This document shows positions 8,161-19,291 of a stretch of DNA of 64,000 nt, piece after piece; position 1 is the stretch's first letter, and every line of letters begins with the position of its first letter. The stretch is from DASSUW01 sp963803335. GTDB taxonomy: Bacteria; Actinomycetota; Thermoleophilia; Solirubrobacterales; Solirubrobacteraceae. The notes beneath the pieces were generated by a model that saw only the letters and a program-made list of their open reading frames with translations, ran no database searches and was not told the DNA's origin. The translations under genes and the position numbers were made by a program. The DNA lies in NCBI GenBank assembly GCA_963803335.1, contig CAWDME010000006.1, forward strand, positions 1 to 64,000, written 5' to 3'.

Positions 8161-9378
8161 TCAGCGAATCACGCGCGACTCGTAGCCGCCGTCGCGCAGC
8201 GCGGCGACGACGCGCTCGGCGTGCTCGTGCCCGCGCGTCTCGAGCACGAGCTCGATCGCCGTTTCGCGCACGTGCAGGTCGGCCAGGCCTTCGCGGACGT
8301 GGGAGACGTCGACGATGTTCGCACCCGTGGCCGCGACCTCGCCGAGCAGGCGGGCCAGACCGCCCGGGCGGTCGGCGACGCGCGTGAGCAGCACGAGCCG
8401 GCGGCCCGCCTCACTCTCGTGGCGGCGCGCGATCGAGGCGAGCAGGCCGGCGTCGACGTTGCCGCCCGACAGCACCGCAACCGTCGTGCCGCTCGACGCG
8501 GCCGCGACCTGGCCGCCGAGCAGCGCCGCCACGCCGACCGCGCCGGCGCCCTCGACCACGAGCTTGCAGCGCTCCATGAGTACGACCATCGCCTCGGCGA
8601 CCGCGTCCTCGTCGACCACGACGACGCCGTCGGCGTGCTCGGCGAGCAGCGGCAGCGTCAGCTCCCCCGGCCGCTTGACCGCGATGCCGTCGGCGATCGT
8701 CAGCACCGACGTCGCGGCCACCGGCTCGCCGCGCCGCAGCGACTCCGGGTAGGGCGCGCAGGCGGCCACCTGCACGCCGACGACCTCGACGTCGGGCCGC
8801 GCGGCCTTGACCGCGATCGCGATCCCCGAACACAGCCCTCCCCCACCGACCGGCACGATCACCTTGGCGAGATCGGGGACGTCCTCGAGCAACTCGAGGC
8901 CGAGCGAGCCCTGGCCGGCGACGATGTCGGGGTCATTGAACGGGTGCACGAACGCCATGCCGGCCTCGCGCGCCCGCGCCGTGGCGATCTCCACGCACTC
9001 GTCGACCGACTCCCCGCCGACCTTCACACTGGCGCCCGAGCCGCGCGTCGCCTCGACCTTGGCCAGCGGCGCGTCGGTCGGCACGTACACCTCGCACGTC
9101 AGCCCGCGCGCCTGCGCGACCGCCGCCAGCGCCTGGCCATGGTTGCCGGCCGAGGCGCCGACCACGCCCGCTGTGCAGCTCTCACCGAGCGCTGCGAGCT
9201 TGGCCGCGACGCCGCGGACCTTGAACGAGCCGGTGCGCTGCAGGTTCTCGGCCTTGAGCGCGACGACGCCGCCCGCGCGCTCAGAGATCGTGCGCGACGA
9301 CAGCACCGGCGTGCGCCGCGCGATCGTCTCCACGGCCGGCCGCGCGGCGGCGACATCGTCGGCCGTGACCGCGCCCAT
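8161..9378 (-). CDS. ilvA: threonine ammonia-lyase (threonine dehydratase) with ACT domain
   Basis: A 405-residue fold-type II PLP enzyme that converts threonine to 2-oxobutanoate and ammonia, the entry to isoleucine synthesis. The PLP lysine is K53 in GSFKVRG. The glycine loop binding PLP phosphate is VPVGGGGLCSG near residues 176-186. The last roughly 75 residues form an ACT domain (VLLTRVADRPGGLARLLGEVA). The single short ACT domain resembles TdcB-like catabolic or one-ACT IlvA enzymes more than the two-ACT E. coli IlvA, so feedback control by isoleucine is uncertain. Its ATG overlaps the ridA stop codon, so the pair is translationally coupled. Confidence 0.93.
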   Translation of the reverse strand: MGAVTADDVAAARPAVETIARRTPVLSSRTISERAGGVVALKAENLQRTGSFKVRGVAAKLAALGESCTAGVVGASAGNHGQALAAVAQARGLTCEVYVPTDAPLAKVEATRGSGASVKVGGESVDECVEIATARAREAGMAFVHPFNDPDIVAGQGSLGLELLEDVPDLAKVIVPVGGGGLCSGIAIAVKAARPDVEVVGVQVAACAPYPESLRRGEPVAATSVLTIADGIAVKRPGELTLPLLAEHADGVVVVDEDAVAEAMVVLMERCKLVVEGAGAVGVAALLGGQVAAASSGTTVAVLSGGNVDAGLLASIARRHESEAGRRLVLLTRVADRPGGLARLLGEVAATGANIVDVSHVREGLADLHVRETAIELVLETRGHEHAERVVAALRDGGYESRVIR

Positions 9379-9770
9379 CAGTCCGGTACGGCGAGGACGG
9401 CGTCGATCTCGACCTGCGCGCCGAGCGGCAGCGCGGCCACGCCGATCGTGCTGCGCGCGGGCGGGTCATCGGCGAAGTACGTCCCGTACGCCTCGTTGAC
9501 GTCCTTGAACGTCGAGATGTCGGTGACGTAGATGCCGCAGCGGACCGCGTCACTCAGCTGCGCGCCGGCGGCGGCCGCGACGATCGCCAGGTTGTCCAGG
9601 CACCGGCGCGTCTGGTCGCCGATCGAGCCCTCGACGAGCTTGGCGGTCGCCGGGTCGACCGGCGTCTGGCCGGAGAGGAAGATCAAGCCGTTCGAGATCA
9701 CGGCGTGCGAGTAGGGGCCGGCGGCCTTCGGGGCGCCCTCCGCGTGAACCGTTTCGCGATGATGGGACAT
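9378..9770 (-). CDS. ridA: RidA family enamine/imine deaminase
   Basis: A 130-residue YjgF/YER057c/UK114 protein. The signature arginine that binds the carboxylate is in PPARSTIGV near residue 105, and the C-terminal VEIDAVLAV strand is typical. RidA hydrolyses reactive enamine/imine intermediates such as 2-aminoacrylate and 2-aminocrotonate, which PLP threonine/serine dehydratases release. It lies immediately before ilvA with a stop/start overlap, so the detoxifying enzyme and its source are made from one message. It is divergent from the DUF255 gene, with only 17 bp between the two start codons. Confidence 0.95.
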   Translation of the reverse strand: MSHHRETVHAEGAPKAAGPYSHAVISNGLIFLSGQTPVDPATAKLVEGSIGDQTRRCLDNLAIVAAAAGAQLSDAVRCGIYVTDISTFKDVNEAYGTYFADDPPARSTIGVAALPLGAQVEIDAVLAVPD

Positions 9771-9787
9771 GGAAAGGCAACCTACCG

Positions 9788-11740
<1,953 letters not shown>

Positions 11741-11809
11741 TCGGGAATCAATCCGCCCCGGGGGCGTCTGCCTATGCGACAGACCCCACTCCCCAGGAGG
11801 AACCCCCTC

Positions 11810-13942
11810 ATGCGACCCAGCATGCGGCGCGGCGCGGCGTTTGGAGCCGTCGCGCTCACCACGCTCGGCCTTGCCACGGCGGCCGGCGCCTCGCTCCAGC
11901 AGCTCCCGCCCGGAGCCCAGGTGAACGACGACGTCGCCGCGGGCATCGATCCCGCGCATGACGCCGGCGCCTCGGACGTCGTGGGCGGCTCGTTGGCCGC
12001 AGGCGGCATCCGCGTGCCGTGGGCGGCATTCGAGCAGCAGACCAGCGGCGAGCAGCAGATCTTCGTCCGCGCGTTCAAGAACGGAGTCTGGAAGACGCAG
12101 GGCCAGTCGCTCAACATCGAGCAGAATCAAAAGGCCGAGGCGCCGTCGATCGACTTCGCCGGGACCGGCCGCACCGTGCCGTGGACGGCGTGGTACGAGC
12201 CCAACTCGCATCTTGGCGACAAGACGAACATCTTCGCCAGCCGCTTCGTCGCGGCGCAGAACAAGTGGATCCCCGAGGGCCAGGACCGTGCACCGAACAA
12301 CAAGGTCCCCTCGCTGAACATCCACACCAACCAGGAGGCCGAGAACCCGTCGCTGGCCGGCGGCGCGGCCACCGCGGGCAACGACCCGGTGCCGTGGGTC
12401 GCCTGGCAGGAGAAGGACGGCGGTGATCCCGACCACGCGATCGATCAGATCTTCGTGTCGCGCGGGATCAAGCAGACCGACTGCTCGGCCAACCTGCCGG
12501 GCGGCGGCACCAGCGTCAGCGCGTTCTGCTGGCAGCAGGTGGGCAACGGCCGCCTGAAGGCCGACGAGCTCAAGCCGGGTCCTGACCCGACGCTCAACGT
12601 GGACCCGACGCGCAACGGCATCGAGCCGGATATCGCGTTCACCGGCCCGAACGACACCGTGCCGTGGGTCACCTGGTACGAGGTCGACGACAGCAAGATC
12701 CCCGGCCTGCACAACAACGACATGGTGTTCGCGGCCAAGGCCGTCAACGACGGCGGCGGCAACTTCCACTGGGTGGTCGTGGGCAACCGGCTCTCGGCGA
12801 CCCTGGACAACTCCGGGAACAACAAGTTCGGCGGAGCCGCCGAGAACGCGACGGCCGAGGGCGATGCGTCGCTCAACGCCGACCCGGACGCCGGCGCCGA
12901 GGACCCGCGCGTCGCCTCCGGCACGCTGGCCCCCGGCGGCGCGACCGTCCCGTGGATCGCCTGGGCCGAGGACATGCGCAACGGCCACAAGGGCATCTTC
13001 GTGTCGCGCCTCGTGGGCGGCACGCACTTCGAGCTCGCCAACGGCGGCAAGCCGGTGTCGAACCCGAACGTCGACGCCGACGATCCGGACATCACGTTCT
13101 CCGGCAACACGCCGTACGTGACGTGGCACTCGAACGACAAGACCGTCGTCGGCCACTTCGCGAACCTGACGACGTTCAACGTCGACAGCGTCACGCCGGA
13201 GACCACGAGCGGACGCTCGCCGGTCTCGTCGTCGAACACCTCCGATCCGTTCACCAGCGACGGGCAGACCCCGCCGGCCGGCACGGTCGGCACGCCGTTC
13301 TTCCTCACGCTGACCGGTGACCCGGCGCCGCACAAGCTGCTGGCGCACGCGTACCAGGTCGAGGACGTGCGGACGAATCCGGCGACGCATGTCGAGAAGA
13401 CCTCGGCGCGCCTGAACGGCGCCGTGAACCCCGCCGGCGCGCCGGTGAAGGTGCACTTCGAGTACGGCCCGACCAAGGCGTACGGAAGCGCCACGGCCGA
13501 CCAGAGCATCGCCCCCGGCAACGCGCTGGTGCCGTTCTCGGCCGACCTGGCCGGCCTCAAGCCGAAGACGAAGGTCCACTTCCGCTCAGTCGCGGTGACG
13601 GACTTCGGCGTCGTCTACGGGCCCGACCGCGAGTTCCGCACCAAGGCCAAGCACTACTACCCGCACATCACGCAGAAGCGGCTGTGGCTGACGCCGGCCG
13701 GTAACACGATCGTGCGGCTGCGGTGCGCCGGCCACCACCGGTGCTCCGGCGTCGTGACGCTCACGGCCAAGCACCGCAAGCTCGGCAGCGCGCACTACTC
13801 GCTGCGTGCCGGGCACGGCAAGCAGATCAAGGTCCACCTGACCCGTAAGGCTCAGGACTTCGTGCGCAGCCATCACGGCCTGCGCGTGAAGGTGGCGACG
13901 GGCGGCACGCACCGCACGCTCGTCATGCGCTGGACGCGCTAG
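11810..13942 (+). CDS. exported six-repeat beta-propeller protein with fibronectin-like tail
   Basis: The ATG at 11810 is preferred because AGGAGGAA precedes it and a signal peptide follows (MRPSMRRGAAFGAVALTTLG, cleaved near GAS); this gives 710 residues. Six repeats centred on xVPWxAWxE motifs occur near residues 68, 122, 194, 283, 379 and 436, which suggests a six-bladed propeller. A region near 510-620 with VHFEYGPTKAYGSATA resembles the fibronectin-like domain common in exported Solirubrobacterales proteins. The C-terminal 80 residues are basic and contain a CAGHHRC pair that could form a disulfide. It is probably a cell-surface or secreted binding protein; the ligand is unknown. A strong terminator follows. 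Confidence 0.75.
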   Translation: MRPSMRRGAAFGAVALTTLGLATAAGASLQQLPPGAQVNDDVAAGIDPAHDAGASDVVGGSLAAGGIRVPWAAFEQQTSGEQQIFVRAFKNGVWKTQGQSLNIEQNQKAEAPSIDFAGTGRTVPWTAWYEPNSHLGDKTNIFASRFVAAQNKWIPEGQDRAPNNKVPSLNIHTNQEAENPSLAGGAATAGNDPVPWVAWQEKDGGDPDHAIDQIFVSRGIKQTDCSANLPGGGTSVSAFCWQQVGNGRLKADELKPGPDPTLNVDPTRNGIEPDIAFTGPNDTVPWVTWYEVDDSKIPGLHNNDMVFAAKAVNDGGGNFHWVVVGNRLSATLDNSGNNKFGGAAENATAEGDASLNADPDAGAEDPRVASGTLAPGGATVPWIAWAEDMRNGHKGIFVSRLVGGTHFELANGGKPVSNPNVDADDPDITFSGNTPYVTWHSNDKTVVGHFANLTTFNVDSVTPETTSGRSPVSSSNTSDPFTSDGQTPPAGTVGTPFFLTLTGDPAPHKLLAHAYQVEDVRTNPATHVEKTSARLNGAVNPAGAPVKVHFEYGPTKAYGSATADQSIAPGNALVPFSADLAGLKPKTKVHFRSVAVTDFGVVYGPDREFRTKAKHYYPHITQKRLWLTPAGNTIVRLRCAGHHRCSGVVTLTAKHRKLGSAHYSLRAGHGKQIKVHLTRKAQDFVRSHHGLRVKVATGGTHRTLVMRWTR

Positions 13943-13955
13943 CCGCGGCTCCCCT

Positions 13956-13983
13956 GCGCGCCCCGCGGTTTCGCGGGGCGCGC
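13956..13983 (+). terminator. strong GC hairpin terminator
   Basis: GCGCGCCCCGCG and CGCGGGGCGCGC form a perfect 12-bp stem around a GTTT loop, 14 bases past the stop of the exported propeller gene. There is no long T-run, as is usual in high-GC actinobacteria. Confidence 0.75.
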
Positions 13984-13989
13984 GGCGGG

Positions 13990-14165
13990 GCATCTGCACG
14001 CGCCAGGTTCCTGCAGGTCGACCCGACGACGCTGGCGGTCGTCGGCACCGTGGCGAAGATGACCTCGGGCGAGGGGGGTGCCCGGCAACGACTGGGCGCT
14101 GATCAAGATCGACCCGTCGGTCGCCGCCAAGTGGGGCGTCGATCCGGCGCTGCCCCCGTGGTCTC
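13990..14165 (+). pseudogene. possible fragment of a secreted trypsin-like protease gene
   Basis: Two frames carry protein-like pieces: ARFLQVDPTTLAVVGTVAKM, then after a frameshift NDWALIKIDPSVAAKWGVDP. The DWALIKIDP string resembles the segment around the catalytic Asp of S1-family serine proteases of actinobacteria. Both ends of the gene are missing and the reading frame is broken. The assignment is tentative. Confidence 0.3.
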
Positions 14166-14219
14166 GTTGCTGACCCGGTTTTTGGCTTTACAGGGCGAAG
14201 CAGGGGGTAACCGAGCCGT

Positions 14220-14501
14220 ATGCGCATGGAAGTGCAGACCGGCGCCCTGACTGACGCCGGCTCCCGACAGATCGGAATCGCGGGCCAGCTCACCGAGCTT
14301 TCGGGCCGCCTCACCACCGCCGCGGACCACGCGTCCGCCACAGGCGATCCTGCCGTCGAAGAAGCCATGACCGGCGCCGTCCAGAGCTGGCAGGCGTCGC
14401 TCGCGATGGTGTCCCACTCGGTCGGCAACATCGGATCGAACCTCGACAGCGCGTCGATCGCCTACCTGACCACCGACGAGACCGCGATCCCCGCGGGCTA
14501 G
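14220..14501 (+). CDS. small WXG100-like protein
   Basis: A 93-residue helical protein, MEVQTGALTDAGSRQIGIAG (start possibly the ATG at 14226), rich in Ala, Ser and Thr with no cysteine. A single Trp lies in VQSWQASLAM, at the helical turn position where WXG100 proteins carry WxG. The size, two-helix pattern and position two bases before a longer protein with its own WKG turn point to an ESX/type VII substrate or chaperone-like partner. No type VII secretion ATPase (EccC) is encoded in this window, so export is inferred. Confidence 0.6.
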   Translation: MRMEVQTGALTDAGSRQIGIAGQLTELSGRLTTAADHASATGDPAVEEAMTGAVQSWQASLAMVSHSVGNIGSNLDSASIAYLTTDETAIPAG

Positions 14502-14503
14502 CC

Positions 14504-17111
14504 ATGGCCGAGTCGTTTGCGTCAATCACCGTCCCCGAGGGCGAGCCCGACACGATCCGCAGCGCCGCGAGCACGTTCCACGGCGTGGCCGGCAGCCTGC
14601 ACGGCGCGAGCTCGGACTTGCACTCCGTCCCGGGCCTCGTGTCCGACTGGAAGGGCCCCGCGTCGGCCGCGTTCGGCGGCACCGTCGTCACCAACGGCAG
14701 CTGCGTCGACGACGCCGCCGTCGCGATGGGCAGCTGCGCGCAGGCCGCGACCACCTACGCCGACGAGCTTGACGCCGCGCAGAAGGCGGCGCGCCAGGCG
14801 ATCGCCGACGCGCGTGACGCGCAGGACCGCATCAACAAGGCGCGCGCGGACCTCGAGGCCTCGCTCGGCGCCGAGACCGACGCATCGAACCGGATGCAAT
14901 CCGCCGGCGCCCGGCTCTCGTCCGGCGTGCCGGACCCGAGCGCCGACGCCGACTACACCACCGCCAGTGGCGACCTCCAGGCCGCCCAGAACGCGTCAGC
15001 GGATGCGCGGCGCCGGCTGCAGCAGGCGCAGGCCGACCTCGAGGCCGCGCAGAAGCGCGGCCACCAGGCCGAGAAGGACGCCAAGGACGCCGCGCGCGCG
15101 GCCGCGAACGCCTTCAACGGCGTCGCCGGCCACTCGCCCGCCGCCGCGGTGTTCGGCGGCTCGCCGACCGGGATCGAGGGCGAGGTCCTCGCGCGCGTGC
15201 GCGCCGGCGACTACTCGGTGCTCGACACGGTGCCGTTCAACTACCTGCCCAAGGACACCCAGCGCGCGATCGCCGCCGAGATCGCCAAGGAGTCGCTCAA
15301 GGTCTCCTACGGCAAGGGCAGCCACACGATGGAGCAGATGGCCGGCGTCGTCCGCCATTTCGAGCACGACGACGAGTTCGCCACCGGCTTCTACAACCAG
15401 CTCGGCGGCGGCGGCGCGCGCGAGCTGGCCAGCGACATCATCTTGTTCCACGGCACCGGGCACGGGCTCAAGGACCCGTCGCTGGTGGCGTTGATGGCGC
15501 CGTTCGCCACGCTGCTCGGCACCGCGACGCGCAGCAAGGACCTGCGCGACGACTTCACCGACGACTTCATCGGCAACGCGCCGATCAAGGACCGCATCCC
15601 GGGCCACCTGCAGCTCGCCGCGTTCATCATGGCCGGTGCGTCGACGAACTACTCGTCGCCGTTCCTGTCGCGCGTCGGCAAGGAGATCCTCGTCGACTCG
15701 CAGAACACCGCCGATGGCGCACCGCCGTTCGTCGAGCTCTCCGACTATCAGGACTTCATGAAGTTCATCGCCGGCAACCACGAGGCCGCGGGCATGCTGC
15801 TCGCCGGTCACTGGGGCCCCGAGAACCACTTCTCCAACGTGCTGCCGCTGCTCCAGTACGGCCCGCGCTACACCGACGGCGGCGACGCCTTGGGCGCGCT
15901 GATCCAGGCCGGCACGCACGACCTGCGGCTGGACGGCAACTACACGGTTTCGAACCAGGCCGCGCACGCGATCATCCAGGCCGTGCCCACCTGGCACGAA
16001 GGGCTGCCGGACGGCGCCAAGCCGGCGCTCGTGCAGATCGTCAACGACCACATCGAGGACATCGACTACCTCGCGACCATCCAGGCGCAGCCGGACTCGC
16101 TGACCGAGCATCCGCATGGCTTCATGGACGGCCTCACGTACGACGAGAGCTCGAAGTACCTGACGACGCTGCTGGGCGACGATCACATGCGTGTCGACAC
16201 GTCGAACATCATCGGCGACCGTGTCGGGTATGACGTCTCGCAGGCGTCATTGACCGGAGACAGTCGCTGGGCCATGCGGGCCGGCGCCCTGTCGGAAACC
16301 GGTGTCATCGCGACTGCCCACGCCGACCTCGATCACGCGCAGGCCGCGGCGGCGATGAACAGCATGGCCAAGTCGGCGACCAACAAGATCATCTTCCTCA
16401 CTCCCGTCAAGAAGATCCCCTTCGCCAACGTGCCGATCGACAAGGGGCCTCGACGCGCTGTTCAACACCGATCAGGTCAACGACGTCCTGCAGGCGCAGG
16501 CCGGCGCCGACCTCGACGCGTACAAGCGCATCAAGGTGATCTCGATCCAGACGCAGGTGCAGTACGGCCAGCTGCCCCCGGAGACGCTGGACATGCTGCG
16601 CAGTGACGGGACCATCGACGCGTCGTTCGTGGATGGGCCGAACGGGACCGAGGACCTCGTGCGGGTCGATTCCAATCTCGACGGCAAGCCGGACGGCGGC
16701 AACATCTCCTTCGATCTCAACCACGACGGGCGGATCGAGAAGAACGAGCAGACGATCACCGAGCAGGAGCTCTACGACGCCACCCGCGGCAACGCCGAGA
16801 CGGCGGCGGACAGCATGGCCTCGATCCGCACCACCACCTACGACGCTGCGCATCCGCCGAGCATCGACGACCTGCCGGTCCCGGACGGCTATTCGAACGA
16901 CAACCCGAACATCGTCGAGAAGGTCTGGCCGTTCGGCGACGACGGCGGCGGCACGATCGAGCGCGGTGGCGACATCGTCGCGCATCAGGACGACCTGCAC
17001 TACGACCCGGCCACGCATCAGTACGTGCTGTCCGTCGACGACGGGCACGGAGGCAAGACCGAGTTGCACTACGAGCGCGGACCCGACAAGAAATGGCATC
17101 TCGCGGACTAG
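14504..17111 (+). CDS. large WXG100-domain protein with C-terminal EF-hand module (one frameshift)
   Basis: The N-terminal 100 residues form a WXG100-like domain (VSDWKGPASAAFGG near residues 46-59). A long coiled coil (about 85-200) rich in Ala, Asp, Lys and Arg follows, then a roughly 430-residue helical region without recognised motifs. The frame in use from 14504 would run off-frame to a stop at 16606. Skipping one base in the GGGG run at 16444-16447 restores LDALFNTDQVNDVLQAQAGA and continues to 17111. The restored tail holds an exact EF-hand loop, DLNHDGRIEKNE, followed by TITEQELYDAT. The full product is about 869 residues. The architecture (export domain, coiled coil, body, C-terminal module) resembles polymorphic toxins or surface effectors. 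The frameshift may be biological or an assembly error. Confidence 0.6.
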
Positions 17112-17464
17112 TCATCGCTGCCCTCCTGATCGGTGCCGGCGTGGTGGGCTGCGGCGAGAGCAGCGACGGCGAGGTGCAGGCCGTGCAGCAGGCGGAGCAC
17201 TACCAGGCGGCGCGCGCGGCGACGATCCGCAAGGCGGTTGACGACAAGCGACTGCCGCCGGTCACGCTCGACATGCTGCGGTCCGACAACTCGATCCGCG
17301 TCTCGTTCATCGACGGTCCGAACGGCGTCCGCGACATCGTGCACACCCACGGCGCGGACGGGCCCAAGCTGCGCTGGGACCTCGACCAGGACGGCAAGAT
17401 CTCGCGCGACGAGCGCACGATCACCGAGCAGGAGCTCTACGACGCCACAGTCCGCCTTCGCTAG
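17093..17464 (+). CDS. EF-hand lipoprotein, paralogue of the preceding C-terminus
   Basis: A 123-residue protein overlapping the previous gene by 19 bp. MASRGLVIAALLIGAGVVGC is a lipoprotein signal peptide with Cys20 as the lipidation site. The mature part repeats the neighbour's module: LPPVTLDMLRSDNSIRVSFI, DGPNGVRDIVHTHGADGPKL, then an EF-hand loop DLDQDGKISRDE and ERTITEQELYDATVRLR. It would be a calcium-binding protein anchored on the outer face of the membrane. The close repeat of the upstream module suggests duplication and a shared binding role, perhaps as an immunity-like or competing partner. That role is inference. Confidence 0.75.
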   Translation: MASRGLVIAALLIGAGVVGCGESSDGEVQAVQQAEHYQAARAATIRKAVDDKRLPPVTLDMLRSDNSIRVSFIDGPNGVRDIVHTHGADGPKLRWDLDQDGKISRDERTITEQELYDATVRLR

Positions 17465-17894
17465 CGCGGCGGCGGGCGGCGAGGCGCCGGCCTCGCCATC
17501 GCGGTCGCGGCGCCGCCTGGCCATCGTTCTGGTCGGCATCGTGGTGGTGGCGGCCATCGCGCTCACCGTCGCGGTGGCGCTGAGTGGCAATGACGATCCT
17601 GCGCCTTCGGACGACTCGGCGCTGGTGCGCCGCGAGCACATCATCTTCGCCGTCGAGCAGGGCAAGCTTCCGCCGATCGCGCTGCGCATCTATCCCTGGA
17701 ACCTGGGCGTCGATCCGAACTTCATCGACGGCCCGCGCTACGGCAAGGACATCGTGCACACACGCGGCGCGCGCGGTCCCAAGCTGCAGTGGGACCTCAA
17801 CCGGGACGGCAGGATCTCGCGCGACGAGCGTACGATCACCGAGGACGAGCTGTACCTCGCGACGATGCGCTACCGCGACTGCTACCGCTGCTAG
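17448..17894 (+). CDS. third EF-hand module protein with transmembrane segment (start unclear)
   Basis: The frame ending at 17894 carries a basic stretch, a single transmembrane segment (LAIVLVGIVVVAAIALTVAV), then the same module in diverged form: LPPIALRIYPWNLGVDPNFI, DGPRYGKDIVHTRGARGPKL, an EF-hand loop DLNRDGRISRDE and ERTITEDELYLATMRYRDC. No good start codon precedes the membrane segment; the first in-frame GTG (17541) lies inside it. A +1 shift near 17447 would instead fuse it to the preceding lipoprotein. Its stop TAG shares the CTAG palindrome with the stop of convergent glnA. Confidence 0.55.
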   Translation, partial: QSAFASAAAGGEAPASPSRSRRRLAIVLVGIVVVAAIALTVAVALSGNDDPAPSDDSALVRREHIIFAVEQGKLPPIALRIYPWNLGVDPNFIDGPRYGKDIVHTRGARGPKLQWDLNRDGRISRDERTITEDELYLATMRYRDCYRC

Positions 17895-19255
17895 AGGATC
17901 GCCAGGTAGCGGTCGAGCTCCCAGGGCGTGACCTGGACGCGGTAGTCCTCCCACTCCTGGCGCTTGATCTCGATGTAGCGGTTGAAGATGTGCTCGCCGA
18001 GCGTGCGCAGCACGAGCTCGGACTCGCCGGTGATCTCGATCGCCTCCCCCAGCGTCTCGGGCAGCTGCTCGATGCCGAGGCGGCGCCGCTCGTCGGGGCT
18101 GAGGTGGTAGAGGTTCTTCTCCATCGGCTCGGGCAGCTCGTAGCCGCGCTCGACGCCCTCGAGGCCCGCCATCAGCAGCGCCGCGAACGTGAGGTACGGG
18201 TTGCAGGCGGGGTCGGGGCAACGCAGCTCCATCCGCGTCGCCTGCTCCTTGCCGGGGTGGTAGAGCGGGACGCGCACGAGCGCCGAGCGGTTGCGCCGGC
18301 TCCACGCCACATAGACGGGCGCCTCGTAGCCGGGCACGAGCCGCTTGTAGGAGTTCACCCACTGGGCGAAGATCGAGCAGATCTCGCGCGCGTGGCGGAG
18401 CTGGCCGGCGATGAACGCCTTCCCGGTCTCCGACAGGAAGTACTTGTCGTCGGCGTCGTAGAACGCGTTGCGGCCGTCCTTGAACAGCGACTGGTGCGTG
18501 TGCATGCCGGAGCCGTTCTCACCGAACAGCGGCTTGGGCATGAAGGTCGCGTGCCAGCCGTACTTGAGCGCGATCTCCTTGACCGTGATGCGATACGTCA
18601 TGCAGTCGTCGGCCATCTTGAGCGCGTTCGCGTAGCGCATGTCGATCTCGTGCTGGCTCGGGCCGACCTCGTGGTGGGAGTACTCGACCTCGATCCCCAG
18701 CTTCTCCAGCGCGAGGACCGTGTCGCGGCGGACGTCGGAGCCCGCGTCGAGCGTCGTGAGGTCGAAGTAGCCGCCGAGGTCGAGCGGCTCGGTGCCCTGC
18801 GCGTCGCGGAACAGGAAGTACTCGAGCTCGGGGCCGACGTAGAAGTCGTCGAAGCCCATCTCGTTCGCGCGCTTGAGCGCGCGGCGCAGGACGTGGCGGG
18901 GATCGCCCTCGTAGGGCTCGCGCTCGGGGGTGACGACGTCGGCGAACATGCGCGCGACGCCCTCCTCCTCCGGCCGCCACGGCAGCACGTGGAACGTCGT
19001 CGGGTCGGGCATGGCGATCATGTCCGACTCCTCGATGGCGTTGAAGCCGGTGATCGACGAGCCGTCGAACCCCATCCCGCCCTCGAACGCGTCGTCGAGC
19101 TCCTGGGCGTTGATCGAGAACGACTTCAGCTGGCCCAGGATGTCGGTGAACCACAGCCTGATGAACCGGATGCCGCGTTCCTCGACGAGCGCCTTGACGT
19201 CGTCGGCGGTCTGCGGCCTGTCTCCCTCGGGCGGCACCGGCGGGAGACTAGCCAA
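17891..19255 (-). CDS. glnA: type I glutamine synthetase
   Basis: A 454-residue glutamine synthetase making glutamine from glutamate, ammonia and ATP. The beta-grasp N-terminal domain has FTDILGQLKSFSINAQEL and the Mg-site neighbourhood GFDGSSITGF. Catalytic-domain motifs are GPELEYFLF, SHHEVGPSQHEID, FMPKPLFGENGSGMHTHQS (ATP/glutamate site) and RCPDPACNPYLTFAALLMAG. The NLYHLS segment holds a Tyr at the position adenylylated in GSI-beta enzymes, but the surrounding sequence is only partly like that group. The start is a TTG (19255) or the in-frame GTG at 19237; no ATG is available. Confidence 0.95.
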   Translation of the reverse strand: MASLPPVPPEGDRPQTADDVKALVEERGIRFIRLWFTDILGQLKSFSINAQELDDAFEGGMGFDGSSITGFNAIEESDMIAMPDPTTFHVLPWRPEEEGVARMFADVVTPEREPYEGDPRHVLRRALKRANEMGFDDFYVGPELEYFLFRDAQGTEPLDLGGYFDLTTLDAGSDVRRDTVLALEKLGIEVEYSHHEVGPSQHEIDMRYANALKMADDCMTYRITVKEIALKYGWHATFMPKPLFGENGSGMHTHQSLFKDGRNAFYDADDKYFLSETGKAFIAGQLRHAREICSIFAQWVNSYKRLVPGYEAPVYVAWSRRNRSALVRVPLYHPGKEQATRMELRCPDPACNPYLTFAALLMAGLEGVERGYELPEPMEKNLYHLSPDERRRLGIEQLPETLGEAIEITGESELVLRTLGEHIFNRYIEIKRQEWEDYRVQVTPWELDRYLAIL

Positions 19256-19291
19256 CCGGTGCGGGTGACGAGGTGGACCCGCGGTCCGGGT

